Assembly: GCF_027595985.1 (NCBI RefSeq)
Contig: NC_073307.1
Coordinates: forward strand, 37,452,234 to 37,516,233
From: Sorex araneus
Taxonomy: Eukaryota; Chordata; Mammalia; Eulipotyphla; Soricidae
Length of the DNA: 64,000 bases
Direction of reading: 5' to 3'
The translations under genes and the position numbers were made by a program. The notes beneath the pieces are model-generated. The model did not search any database. It worked only from the letters and a program-made list of their open reading frames with translations, and was not told where the DNA came from. The stretch's first letter is position 1. Every line of letters begins with the position of its first letter. Below are positions 34,712 through 44,590 of this stretch, one piece after another.

Positions 34712-34868
34712 TGGGGGGCTAGCAGGATAGTACAGGGGTAAGGAACTTTGCCTTCTTTGTGGTTAACCAGGTTCAATCACTGGCACCCAATATGGCCCCA
34801 TGAGCACCCCCATCTTTGCTCACAGAGCAACTGAGCATAGCTGGGTGCGGTCCAAAATAAATAGTCCC
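34712..34868 (+). repeat. SINE-A, older copy
   Basis: GGGGGGCTAGCAGGATAGTA head, CCAGGTTCAATCACTGGCAC B box, CAATATGGCCCCATGAGCAC, GTGCGGTCCAAAATAAAT. Confidence 0.82.
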
Positions 34869-35375
34869 TCCCTCTTGTTTTGTTTTGGGCCTCTGTTCTT
34901 CCCTTTGGACACATAAACCCCCACATGTATACCTCACAGCCCCTGCACCATCAGTCTGGGGTGAGAGGTAAAGCATGTAAAGCTCTCTCGAGCTAGTGGT
35001 TCCATTACAAATAAGTTACCAAAAGCCAACGTTTCCTCAAAATTTTTAAAGTCAATAGTTATTTTTAGACTTTCTCTGATCAAAAATCACTATTTTTCAG
35101 GACTTTATTGATTACATTTATTACATCTGCAGCTAGTTTGTCACAAGAACACCACTATAAAAGTAATCAGCTTCTAAGACTCTGTGCTCCCAGAATTATT
35201 AAGGCCATTTATAAAGTGATAGAAACAAAAAGACAATTTGGAAGAGAGAAAAGGTCTTTTTAGTTTAGATAAATGATCCTAAATGCTACATAAGTTTTGT
35301 GTCTGGAAATGTCACAGTAACAACCAATACTATACGTCGACCAGCATTTTCCATAGTTTCTTAACTCTGCTTAAG
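34869..35375. other. Unique DNA, no gene seen
   Basis: Nothing recognisable. Confidence 0.5.
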
Positions 35376-36005
35376 TACAGAGAGTCTCTTGCCCGCATCC
35401 CTGGCTGTCTTTCCCGGGGCCCCTTGGAGGGGCTGGGCTCCTGCTTCTCTCCCCGCCCCGAGCAGAGCTCCCGGTGCCAAAGACCACCAGAACCTAGCCA
35501 CAGCCATGCTCAAGGTCCTTCTCCACACGTTTGGACAAGCCTCATACATGAAGGTTACCAGCAGAGGAACCCAGGTGTGTGTAATCCTATCAATGGTCAA
35601 CATCCAGAGACTTAAAAGCAAAGCTCCCAGAAGAGAGTGACGCAGAGAGTCTCTTGCCCGCACGCCTGGCTGTCTTCCCTGGATAACAGTGATATGATAT
35701 TATGTATTTCAGATATCAAATATCTGATATATGAAAGTGGTATCTTATAAACTACTTCTCCCTCTGGGAGAAACTAGCAAGCTACTGAGAGTTTCCTGCC
35801 CACATGGGAGAGCCTCGCAAGCTTCCCATGGTGTATCCATATGCCAAAGCCAGTAACAAGCTGGATCTCATTCCCCTGACCCTGAAAGAGCCTCCGATGC
35901 GGCATCATTGGGAAGGCCGAGTAGAGAGAGGCTTCTAAAATCTCAGGGGTAGGATGAATGGAGAGGTTACTGAGACCACTTGAAAAATTCGATGATCAAC
36001 AGGAT
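35376..36005 (+). mobile_element. Composite retroposon, second copy
   Basis: The GC-rich 5' module (CAGAGAGTCTCTTGCCCGCA, CAGCCACAGCCATGCTCAAG, GAGGAACCCAGGTGTGTG) is followed by CAACATCCAGAGACTTAAAA (35597), a partial re-duplication of the module start (35643-35683) and an AT-rich piece. The SINE-C body then follows (CTCCCTCTGGGAGAA, ATCTCATTCCCCTGACCC, CAGTAACAAGC, end near AATTCGATGATCAACAGG). The order matches the copy at 4487-5100. I could not see a clean target duplication, so the outer limits are approximate. Confidence 0.7.
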
Positions 36006-36349
36006 TTCGTGATTTTCCTATGCCAACAAGTCTCAAGCCTCATTTTTGTGACCTTCCACAAATTTATTTATTCCTCTAAGACTGTCCCAGGGCAAATGCT
36101 AGCTGATTCTGAAGAACTGCCCTTCCATGGAGGCAAGAGGTTTAGTTCTCACATCTTCACCTCAATCAATCACTGAATATGGGCTGCCCCTGAAAAGAAT
36201 GAGACTGAGACCTGGTGTCCATTAAAGACGATTTGTGGAGGGTAACTATGCCAAGAGACTTCAGTACCCAATGTCTCTCAGATGCTGGGAGAATGAATAC
36301 TTCACTTGGAAGAAGGGTTTGAGGAAGCACATCAAGACATCTGTCATAT
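36006..36349. other. Unique DNA, no gene seen
   Basis: Nothing recognisable. Confidence 0.45.
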
Positions 36350-36502
36350 AGGAGCCAGTGTGATAGTACAGCAGATAAGGCACTTGTCTTTCATGCAGAC
36401 AACCCTGGTTCAATCCCTGGCAACCCTATATGATACCCCAAGCCCCACCTGGAATGATCGCTGAGCACAGTTGGCTGTAGACCAGAAACAAAACAAAAAA
36501 GA
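36350..36502 (+). repeat. SINE-A, older copy
   Basis: GGAGCCAGTGTGATAGTACA head, CCTGGTTCAATCCCTGGCAA, ATGATCGCTGAGCACAGTTG, AACAAAACAAAAAAG tail. Confidence 0.87.
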
Positions 36503-36796
36503 CATCTATCGCTCACTGTTTCCCTCCTTATCAACAAGTATTTTACTTCCGGTCAGGCCCTCGTCTAGCTATTTCTCCAATCTCAAATTCTTCATTTCAA
36601 GTCCTACTCTTCTTCTACATTATCATGCCATATTATCTTTCCTCCTCTCCCAGTTGTTTATAGCCTGTCATTTTCATATCATTCATCTGCGACATAATGA
36701 GCATTGAACTATGCTACCTGTTAGCTGAAGCAGCAATTTGATTGGTCTGTACATAAGAGATAGAGTGTGGGCTAGGGAAGAGAAGATGTTATTATT

Positions 36797-36952
36797 CTTT
36801 ATTTTTTCTTTTTGGGTCACACCTGGCAATGTGCAGAGCTTACTCTGGCTTTGCACACAGGAATTACTCCTGGCAGTGTTCAGGGGACCATATGGGATGC
36901 TTAAAATTAAACCTGGGTTGGCCGCATGCAAGCAAATGCCCTACCCAGCCCC
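36797..36952 (-). repeat. SINE-A, reverse strand
   Basis: CTTTTTGGGTCACACCTGGC through GGACCATATGGGATGCTTAA to CTACCCAGCCCC. Perfect 16-bp duplication AGAAGATGTTATTATT (36781-36796 and 36953-36968). Confidence 0.95.
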
Positions 36953-36968
36953 AGAAGATGTTATTATT

Positions 36969-37489
36969 ATTATTATTTAGATAATATACTCCTTGAGAGA
37001 AAAAGATGATGGTTTTACTTTTACTATACAACATATCAAAAGTATTGTGCATAATGAAAAAGTACCTTCATTGTGTGTGTACATATATATACATATATGA
37101 TCAGTATGTCTGTGCCTAGCCCTTTTCCAGGTTGTAGAGTTTTAGTGGAAAAATAATCTAGAATCTCTAGTCTCAAAGATATTATATTCTGTTTATTAAG
37201 AATGTTTTAAGTTAGTTTTTCCTGTTGTTTTTTTTATGTGGGCATTTTTCTTATCACCGGAAATCAACAATATTTAAAAAGAAACTCTATTAGTCAAATC
37301 TTAAATTTTTGTTATACAATGAAATTGTACTTTGTGGGAATAAATTAACCCAGAAAGCTTAGTGAGGTAACAAAACAACAGTGTCACCCCTACACTTACT
37401 ACACCCTGATGTGAGGTGCTTAATTCTGTTGCATCTTGGAGTTCTACCATCTAGAACATGTGTCTTCCAAGTTCTCTTTATCAAGGTTT
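36969..37489. other. Unique AT-rich DNA, no gene seen
   Basis: A short (ATATAC)-like run near 37080. Otherwise nothing recognisable. Confidence 0.5.
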
Positions 37490-37592
37490 AAAAAGGCTGA
37501 GTAATCCACTCAAGGCACCAGGATGGTAATTGGTAGAGGTGGGATTTAAACCAGCTTGAAGCTCAAAAGTCAATGATTATTCCACCAGCTAT
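37490..37592 (-). repeat. MIR SINE, reverse strand (ancient)
   Basis: GTAATCCACTCAAGGCACC, GGTAGAGGTGGGATTTAAAC and CAATGATTATTCCACCAGCT follow the reversed MIR consensus. Confidence 0.75.
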
Positions 37593-37628
37593 GATTTAAA
37601 TATAAAGACTCTAAAAGGAAGGTCTTTT

Positions 37629-37807
37629 AGGGGCCAGAGCCATAGTACAGTGAACAAGGTGTTTGCCTTGCATACAACCGGCCCAGGTTCAGCTCTGGTG
37701 TCCCATATGATCCCCCGAGTACTGCCAGGGGCAACTCCTGAGTGCAGCCAGGGGTAACCCTGAGCATTAATAGGTGAGGCCGCTTTCCCCAAAACAAACA
37801 AACAGAA
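37629..37807 (+). repeat. SINE-A
   Basis: GGGGCCAGAGCCATAGTACA head, GGCCCAGGTTCAGCTCTGG, GTCCCATATGATCCCCCGAG, CAAAACAAACAAACAG tail. Imperfect flanks AAAGGAAGGTCTTTTA and AAAGAAAGGTCTTA suggest the target duplication. Confidence 0.9.
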
Positions 37808-37874
37808 AAGAAAGGTCTTAGGGCAGATATTTGAGAAAAAAGTCTTAGAATAATTTCTTCTTTTACTTTGATCT

Positions 37875-38033
37875 ACCGAGAGTATCCTGCCCACACGGCG
37901 GAGCCTGGCAAGCTACCGGTGGTGTGTTCAATATGCCAAAAACAGTAACAGCAAGTCTCACAACAAAGACGTTATTGGTGCCCACTCCAGCAAATCAATG
38001 AACAATAGGATGACAGTGACAGTGCTACAATGC
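37875..38033 (+). repeat. SINE-B, 5' truncated
   Basis: Begins within the body (CCGAGAGTATCCTGCCCACA) and ends GGATGACAGTGACAGTGCTA. Perfect flanking TACTTTGATCT (37864-37874 and 38034-38044). Confidence 0.94.
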
Positions 38034-38348
38034 TACTTTGATCTGACCTAGAATACTCACCTGATGTAATATAGTTGTTTTCTTGTTCCATATCTCTCTT
38101 CTAACATCTGTTCTTATTGCTGTTATGAATATTTGGGATTCTTAAATATTTTATTTTTTATAGTGGTCGTGACAGTTCAAGCAGCTGATTATGCTCCATT
38201 TGAAATAATACCAAAGTCTGCCAAAAGTCCTACTATTTTAGCTTAAAATTATTAATAATTAATATTTGATTAGCTCTCACAATTAAAATAATAAAACAAT
38301 CAGCTTTACATTGGTGATGTACAGAAGCTATTAAAATGTACATGTTCC

Positions 38349-38524
38349 GGGGCTGGAGCGATAGCACAGCGGGTAGGGCGTTTGCCTTGCACGCGCCGAC
38401 CCGGGTTCGATTCCCAGCATCCCATATGGTCCCCTGAGCACAGCCAGGGGTGGTTCCTGAGTGCAGAGCCAGGAGTAACCCCTGTGCATCGCCAGGTGTG
38501 ACCCAAAAAGCAAAAAAAAAAAAA
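38349..38524 (+). repeat. SINE-A, young copy close to consensus
   Basis: GGGGCTGGAGCGATAGCACA, CCCGGGTTCGATTCCCAGCA, CATCCCATATGGTCCCCTGA, GTGTGACCCAAAAAGC and a pure A tail. Perfect 16-bp duplication AAAATGTACATGTTCC (38333-38348 and 38525-38540). Frames across it are repeat-derived. Confidence 0.97.
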
Positions 38525-38540
38525 AAAATGTACATGTTCC

Positions 38541-39540
38541 TTATGAATTAGTGTATTCAATAGCTTGGGAAAACAAAGGGCTTCTCCTTCCCAAGGGCTC
38601 AGATTTTAAATACAAACTTTCATTCCTCCTTTTCTACTCTGACCCCCCCATTCTTGTTTCTATGAGAACAAGGAAACCAGAGATAATTGAATTAAATAAT
38701 GGGCTAAGAAGCTGATGACTTCAAATGCCTGGACAGTGACGGCAGAGAAGAACCTCTATCGCCACCTGCTGGCAAGAAGTTTTCATCAGCCTAATCTGTA
38801 TGCTATCAACAATGCCAAATCTCTGGCCTCTGTCTTATTTTGCAGGCTAAATGTCCCCTGACATTTGTCAATCTTTCTGCTTCAGTTTAGATGGAATACT
38901 GCTATGAAAAAGAAATAAAAACTTTAGCCTCCAGCATAAACTACTCTTTAAACTCATGCTAATGTATAAACAAGGACAATAACCACTTTGCCACAACACT
39001 TAATTGCTTCCAAGTGTTTTTCATTAGACATAAGTGAAAACACTCCCCAAGATGCAATTTTAAGGGACTATTATTAATCATATGCCTTGATTAGCCTTGG
39101 ACAGCAAAATAAATGGCTGAATTAATTAGTGGTTGAATAAAAATGATTTTGTTCTTTTTGAATAGCCTCATTTTATAAGTACAGCTAAAAGTTCGGTTCC
39201 CTGAAAACATAGAGTGAGCTATATAGAGCACCTTTTCAACTGTTGATTGATTTGTAGTGATATTTGGTACTTAATACTCCAATTCAAGAGGTACTATATA
39301 TTCACACATCTTCAGAATCCCAGGCAAAACTTTTCTGTCCTTTCTAAATCAACTCAGAGAATAAGCAATTATATTTAACAATCAATGCATATTATAGAGA
39401 TGAAAAAATACTCATAATGGGTAGAAAAGTTAAAAAAAACTCAGTTTTTCATATGTTCACTGCCCCCCACCACACCCTGTTCTGAAAAGGGAGATCCCAA
39501 GAATTCTATAAGAAATCCCAAGAATTCCATAAAAAACACA
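38541..39540. other. Unique stretch with possible conserved non-coding DNA
   Basis: No repeat is recognised across 1 kb. The part at 38850-39420 is AT-rich with homeodomain-like TAATTA/ATTAATTAG words (for example 39119-39130). No exon is visible. Constraint cannot be judged without an alignment. Confidence 0.35.
38761..38772 (-). promoter_or_regulatory. Candidate CTCF site
   Basis: The minus-strand core reads CCAGCAGGTGGC, a good match to the CTCF core CCASYAGRKGGC. It is one of three same-oriented candidates within 2.1 kb. Confidence 0.4.
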
Positions 39541-39664
39541 AGGGATAAAGAGACAGTACAGGGATTACAGGGTTTGCCTTGCAGTAGACCAACCTGGGTT
39601 TGATCTCAGGCAACACATATGATCCCCCTAAGCACCACTAGATATGACCTCAAGAGAAAAAAGG
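39541..39664 (+). repeat. SINE-A, older, shortened copy
   Basis: GGATAAAGAGACAGTACAGG head, AACCTGGGTTTGATCTCAGG, AAGCACCACTAGATATGACC, AGAGAAAAAA tail. Confidence 0.82.
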
Positions 39665-39705
39665 AGCAGACAGCATAAAAAAATAAAGACTGCTACTCTC
39701 AAAAC

Positions 39706-39945
39706 GGGCTGGAGCAATAGCACAGTGGTAGGGTGTTCGCCTTTCACGCAGCCGACCTGTGTTCGATTCCTCCGCCCCTCTTGGAGAGCCTGGCAAGCTA
39801 CCGAGAGTATAGTGCCCACACGGAAGAGCCTGGCAAGCTCCCCATGGCGTATTGGATATGCCAAAAACAGTAACAATAAGTCTCACAAAGAGAGATGTTC
39901 CGGGTACCCACTCGAACAAATCGAGAAACGGGATGACTGACAGTG
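39706..39945 (+). repeat. SINE-B, full length
   Basis: GGGCTGGAGCAATAGCACAG through CTTGGAGAGCCTGGCAAGCT to GGGATGACTGACAGTG. Perfect 11-bp duplication ACTCTCAAAAC (39695-39705 and 39946-39956). Frames here are SINE-derived. Confidence 0.96.
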
Positions 39946-40460
39946 ACTCTCAAAACAACAAAAAGTCATAAGGGGAGGAAGAAGCACAGGATAGAGTCTG
40001 TGTTTTACATTGCGTACTGTGTCCCTGAGTGGAAAACATCCATATCACGAAGCATAAGTACGGGGCTCTGGATAAATGCACATGTCTGTGCTCGTGAGGC
40101 TGCCCGTGTCGCCTGCCCCCAGTCTGGCACAACTGCCTCATGTTCTCTTCTCTGCCTATATTCTCAATGTCTCTCTCAATTTCACTTTCCTCTGCGGGCA
40201 CCAAGCCCCCATAGCACACCCACTATGCCTGGGGTGGGTTGGTGTCCCCCCCGCCCGTTGCTTTCCATCCTCAAGAACCCAACGTCCACCAAGACCACGC
40301 TATCCAATATTAGCTCCCGATATTTTGTAGCTACTGTCCAGTCGGGATGGGAAGCATAATAGATGACTGAGAGACATCCACTGAGGAGGTGATGAAGTAA
40401 GTGACTTGGATAATCACTGGTGTGTGGAATTGGGGAGAATGGGAAGAATATAAACTGCTG

Positions 40461-40474
40461 CCGCCCTCTGCTGA
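40461..40474 (-). promoter_or_regulatory. Candidate CTCF site
   Basis: The minus strand reads TCAGCAGAGGGCGG, matching CCASYAGRKGGCRS except at the first base. Confidence 0.5.
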
Positions 40475-40810
40475 GTAAGGGCTCTAGTCTGACTTGAAAC
40501 CAAGTGGCTGTGCTGCTCGGAACACTCATCAAACCTAGATATTGGTATTCATTTTCATTGTGTTACTTTGTTTATTTGGGGTCCCACATTTATTGTCTAT
40601 GGCTTTTATTTTCAGGAAAATTGCCAAACATGGCCTTGTGAGGAAACCAAACTGTTATCTTGACTCTGAATACTTGTGATCTCTGTATTAAAGATTGGGG
40701 GTAGCGACTAGAGAAAGGAGTCACTTGATGGGACCAAAGGTTTTAATTTCTTGCTCCTTTTTCACATCTGGGCCTGCTCTCAGGGTTCCTAAATTCACCG
40801 CTTCCAAACA

Positions 40811-40824
40811 CTGCCCTCTGCTGG
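40811..40824 (-). promoter_or_regulatory. Candidate CTCF site, consensus match
   Basis: The minus strand reads CCAGCAGAGGGCAG, fitting the CTCF core CCASYAGRKGGCRS at every position. Occupancy is inferred from the motif alone. Confidence 0.6.
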
Positions 40825-41124
40825 CTAGAGAGTGCTCCTGTCAGACTGTGGGCATGTGCGCTGCTTTGGGAAGAGAAACAGAATGAGGATGGAACCAAAG
40901 ACATTGGCGAGAATGGAAAACGAAAAAAGGCAGAAGTGGAAACAAATAAAGAAAGGCTGTTTTACCCCCTTCCTCACTTGGCTTTCACTCTTTCCTCGTC
41001 TCTCCTTTATTATCCTCACCTCCCCAGGGTGTTTCATTAGCCAGTTATAGGATTTTTCAGATTCTTCTTTGTCATTCTTAATATTTCTATTGTACCCTTT
41101 GACATTTTAATTCTTTTTACTTTG

Positions 41125-41263
41125 TGAGTTTTTGGTGAAGGGTGTTCGCTTCACACCCAGAGGTGTTGGGAGTCACTCCCCAAAGTTGCTCAGGAGACCA
41201 CATGATTCCCGGGATCAAACTTGGGGCTTCCCACAAACAAAGCTTGTACTATATCTCTGGTCC
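41125..41263 (-). repeat. SINE-A, reverse strand, degenerate
   Basis: GTTGCTCAGGAGACCACATG, CCCGGGATCAAACTTGGGGC and TTGTACTATATCTCTGGTCC follow the reversed order. Confidence 0.75.
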
Positions 41264-41344
41264 AAAAAAAAATGGTTGCTTTACTTGTTTATATTTTACA
41301 TTTTTATTGAGATAAGCTTGGTTTATTAAGAGTGTAGATGTTGT

Positions 41345-41460
41345 CCAGAGAGTATAAGGGTAAGGCACTTGCCTTGCTTGATTCCTGGAACCACAGAGGG
41401 TCCGCCCACCACTACCCCTGCCACCCCATCCCCATCCCACCTACAATGACCATGAGCAGA
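41345..41460 (+). repeat. Degenerate SINE-A fragment
   Basis: GAGAGTATAAGGGTAAGGCA and CTTGCCTTGCTTGATTCCTG with a C-rich tail region. A SINE head with internal loss. Confidence 0.5.
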
Positions 41461-41481
41461 GAACTGAGGGGGAGGGAGGAT

Positions 41482-41695
41482 GAAGGAAGGAAGGAAGGAA
41501 GGAAGGAAGGAAGGAAGGAAGGAAGGAAGGAAGGAAGGAAGGAAGGAAGGAAGGAAGGAAGGAAGGAAGGGAGGGAGGGAGGGAGGGAGGGAGGGAGGGA
41601 GGGAGGGAGGGAGGGAGGGAGGGAGGGAGGGGAGAGGGAGGAAGGAAGGGAGGGAAAAAGGGAGGGAAAGAAGGAGGGAAAAAGGAAGGGAGGAT
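41482..41695. repeat. (GGAA)n then (GGGA)n purine microsatellite
   Basis: About 90 bp of GAAG repeats pass into about 60 bp of GGAG repeats and an impure purine tail. Long frames of alternating Lys/Gly/Arg/Glu on plus, and Ser/Phe/Leu/Pro on minus, are artefacts of this tract. Confidence 0.97.
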
Positions 41696-42249
41696 GTATT
41701 TTTTGCATCTGCTTGTGGATTTTATGGATTTTGGGGGCACAGTGTTACCACACCATACTCATCCACAGTCCCCAGGACCCTTCCTTTCCACTCCCCCACC
41801 CCACCCTCTCTTTCCCTGCTGAATGTCATCTTGTCCAATGTACTCCCCAACACAGGCAGGCCCTACAAGGCATCTGAGAAGCTTCAGCACGTACTCATAG
41901 ATGTGGGCTGAAGAGCCGGGATCCCCACCGTGCTGATGGCTTCCTGCATGGCTGAGGCACGAGCCAGTCCTGCTCCAGCTGTGCTGGTGCTCTGGGGGAC
42001 AACGCGTACACACCCAGCCCGCCCCCCCTCCCCCAAACTGCCCTCCCCAGCGGCTCCCAGCGCTGTCCCGAGGATTCCCCTTTTGACCCTCTCTGCTGAA
42101 AGCCATCTGGAACTACGTCCTTCACCTCCTTGAAAAATACCCCACTGGGAATAGAAGTTGGAAAATAAAAGGAAGCAAAAGAGCTACTTAGGCTGGACCA
42201 AGTAACAGGGGAACCATAAATTTTTTTGAGCGTGGGGGACAGGGGAAGG
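41696..42249. other. GC-rich unique DNA, no gene called
   Basis: CpG-containing and C-rich around 41990-42070. Overlapping frames on both strands (for example minus 41759-42106) show no recognised domain. Confidence 0.4.
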
Positions 42250-42402
42250 TCACACCTGGCAGTGCTCATGGCTTACTCCTTATTCTATGCTGGGGAATCA
42301 ATTCTGGAGGGTCACTGGGGACTATTTGGGGTGCCGGGGATAGGAACTGGGTCGGCCAAGTGCAGAACAAATGCACTGCCCGCTGGGCTAACCCTCCAAC
42401 TG
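42250..42402 (-). repeat. SINE-A, reverse strand, older copy
   Basis: GGTCACACCTGGCAGTGCTC, GGTGCCGGGGATAGGAACTG, GGTCGGCCAAGTGCAGAAC and CACTGCCCGCTGGGCTAA follow the reversed order. Confidence 0.82.
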
Positions 42403-42547
42403 ACCCCCACCCCTGCCGCAGTAACTTCTAGTTATTCCCATTTCTGATCAGAAGGTGCCTGTAACTTTCCTATTCTTTCCCATGGGCAGTAATTATCATC
42501 AAGGCCACCTGGCTGCCCACCATGGTTCCCCTGGCCTCTCCACTCAC

Positions 42548-42751
42548 CTGAGGGCTGCCTATGCTTGGCACGAGGCTGTTTGCGGCCTGGGGTGTCCAGG
42601 CGAGGACGCTGGAGCCTTTAAGCACGGCCGCTGGAGGCGAAGGGCCCGCCGCCAAGCCGGAGCAGCAGCAGTGAGAAAGGCGCGCCAGGAGCAAGCAGAA
42701 AGCCAGCACTGCTCCCAGCACTCGCCCGGCTAATTCTGAGGGTTCTTCCAC
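42548..42751 (-). other. CpG-rich exon-like open frame with splice-donor-like end (uncertain)
   Basis: On the minus strand an open frame enters from upstream (no in-frame ATG; the last upstream stop is near 42855). It encodes a hydrophobic signal-peptide-like run (VLGAVLAFCLLLARLSHCCC) followed by Ala/Pro-rich sequence. It reaches CAG|GTGAGTGG at 42548/42547, which fits a consensus splice donor. Local CpG density is high, with many CG pairs between 42580 and 42730. I do not recognise the protein. Without an initiator codon it could be an internal exon, a decayed first exon, or chance in GC-rich DNA. Confidence 0.25.
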
Positions 42752-42921
42752 AGCGGAATCCTTGAAGGGTCCCTGCAGGCCGTGCTCCCTGTCCCTCCTT
42801 TCAGGCTCACTCCCACTACACCTCCCTGGACTCTGGGTTCTGAGGCCTTACTGGACAGTGCTTTCTGCAGTTTGAGAAACTAGCTGTAAGGCAATTCAGT
42901 CATAGCAAGTACTGTCTCGGG

Positions 42922-43070
42922 GTTGGGGAAGCGGTTCCAAAGACTGCAGTGCAGGATTTGCACTGGAAACCCACGCGGTCAGATCCCCAGCACCACTGAG
43001 TCCCTTTCCACTCATCACCAATGGGATGCATCTTCCAAGTACTGTCCTCCAGAACCAGAAAAAAAAAAAT
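42922..43070 (+). repeat. Degenerate SINE-A-like fragment
   Basis: GTTGGGGAAGCGGTTCCAAA head, CGGTCAGATCCCCAGCACCA B-box region, A-rich end. Strongly diverged. Confidence 0.5.
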
Positions 43071-43332
43071 CACAGCGGAAAATAAAAGAGGAACATTAAT
43101 TTTAAAGGGCCTAATGAGATAGTTTTGGCTGGGTTTTGTTTTTGTTGTTGTAATGGTTTTGCTTTGTTGTGGCTAAAACTTCATTAATAGGCATCTATTT
43201 CCAAACACTCACACGAGTATTTCTGACTGTGCTTTGTATCGCCTTGTAAACCTAGTCTGAGGAGGAAGACTTCAGCATACACTTCATCCCAGACCTGAGA
43301 ACACTGAAGTATTTGCCCAACCCTTATATGTC

Positions 43333-44325
43333 CAACCCTCATCACTGTATCACTGTAATCCCATTGTTTGTTGATTTACTCAAGTGGGCACCAGTAACGT
43401 CTCTATTCCTCCCAGCCCTGAGATTTTAGCAGCCTTTCCTTACTCGTCTTTCCCAATGATTGGAGGCTCAATGATTGGAGGTCAGGGGAATGAGACCTAT
43501 CATTACTGTTTTGGCATACTGAATATGCCATGGATACCTTGCCAGGCTCTGACTGTGCATGCGGGATACTCTCAGTAGCTTGCCAGGCTCTCCGATATAT
43601 ATATATATATATATATACATATATGTATATACATACGTATATATAACTATGATTTGTTGCCTACTATCTGAACTCTATCAAATATGGTTTGGTGATTATG
43701 GAAAATGGGTAGGAAGTGTCTTATAATGTGTCCGGAAAGTGGCCTGGAGTGTGGCGGCAGTTGGGTAGCTGCCGGGGCTGGGTCCCTTGGGGTGGGGAGG
43801 GTTTTCACCTGCCCCCCTGAGGTGCCCCGAGTGAAAACAGCCTGGCAGAGTCCAATGGCCTCATTTTATACTCCAGTCTGTGAGGAGCAGCCATTGAGAT
43901 CTGGAGGGTGGCTGATGAGGAGATTATCTGGTGCTGGTAGGGTGTGGCAGGGTGTGGCTTATGGGTGTGATCCCTGGGTCACCGAGATTGGGGAATAGGA
44001 CAGCAGAGGATCTCTGCTTCCAGGTCCCATTGAGTCCATAGTTCAAGGTCACAAAGTTCCGCATTATCTGGGTTCCTTGGGACTTTATTCATGCTTGAGG
44101 CTCTGCCTGAGCATCCGGAAAGCAGCCTGGAGCATGGCAGCACTTGGGTAGTGGAGGTGTGGAGGTCGGCTGCTGGGGCTGGGTCCCTTGGGGTGGGGGT
44201 AGGGGGGTTGTTTCTCACTAGCCCCGTTCTGGGGTGCCCCGTGTCAAAACAGCCTGGGCACGGAGTCTGGAGTCCGGCGGCATAGCTATGGGGGCCTCAT
44301 TTTATACTCCCATCTGGGAGGAGCA
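43333..44325 (-). mobile_element. ~1-kb composite retroposon: duplicated GC-rich D modules + (AT)n + SINE-C 3' end
   Basis: The whole block lies between perfect copies of GCCCAACCCTTATATGTC (43315-43332 and 44326-44343), an 18-bp target duplication. On the minus strand it starts with a GC-rich D module (44325-44090) and spacer. A second D copy follows (43895-43727), then an (AT)n tract (43594-43647) and a SINE-C (43590-43340) ending in CAGTGATACAGTGAT. D copies share CCTGGAG(T/C)(G/A)TGGC, GGGGCTGGGTCCCTTGGGGT, GGGTGCCCCG-like words and CCTCATTTTATACTCC. The single outer duplication means the modules moved together. No coding capacity is recognised. Confidence 0.82.
43594..43647. repeat. (AT)n microsatellite
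   Basis: TA/AT alternation with a few C and G substitutions, inside the composite retroposon between the SINE-C and the D modules. Confidence 0.95.
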
Positions 44326-44448
44326 GCCCAACCCTTATATGTCACTAAAAATCAACCAAGTCAGACTCTGTGATAAACGCAAAATTTTAACACCACCATC
44401 TCCACTACTGAATAGTAAAACATTGTCTTGGTTCAAGAAACATACTCT

Positions 44449-44590
44449 GGGCTGAGGAAAGAGTACAGCGCTTGCCTTGCTTGTGGCACCTCAGATTGCC
44501 CCGAGTCCTGCCAGCATCCCGGAGTGCAAAGTCAGGAGTGCAAAGCCGGCATCCCTGAGCACTGCCAGGTGAGACCATAAAAAAAAAAGA
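44449..44590 (+). repeat. SINE-A, older copy
   Basis: GGGCTGAGGAAAGAGTACAG head, a decayed B box, GAGTGCAAAGTCAGGAGTGC, GAGCACTGCCAGGTGAGACC, A tail. A small internal duplication of GGAGTGCAAAG is seen. Confidence 0.83.

Larger units (their letters stand above)
39957..41124. other. Unique DNA, moderately GC-rich, no gene called
   Basis: Holds two candidate CTCF sites. Overlapping frames on both strands at 39950-40532 have no recognised domain. No repeat was identified. Confidence 0.45.

Noticed and set aside
38349..38430. Possible tRNA gene
   Set aside because: A and B boxes are present, but no cloverleaf closes, and the sequence is the head of a SINE-A with poly(A) tail and target duplication.
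38233..38560. Several overlapping minus-strand frames of 60-100 codons with Leu/Ala-rich sequence
   Set aside because: The same peptides recur wherever a SINE-A lies (5344, 24855, 51534, 62271). They are antisense SINE translations.
41338..41911. Long frames of Lys/Gly/Arg/Glu (plus) and Ser/Pro/Leu/Phe (minus) repeats
   Set aside because: They are translations of the (GGAA)n/(GGGA)n microsatellite in all frames and have no conserved sequence outside it.
42922..43070. Separate new SINE family
   Set aside because: The B-box region and position of the A-rich end fit a decayed SINE-A. Divergence is too high to define anything new.
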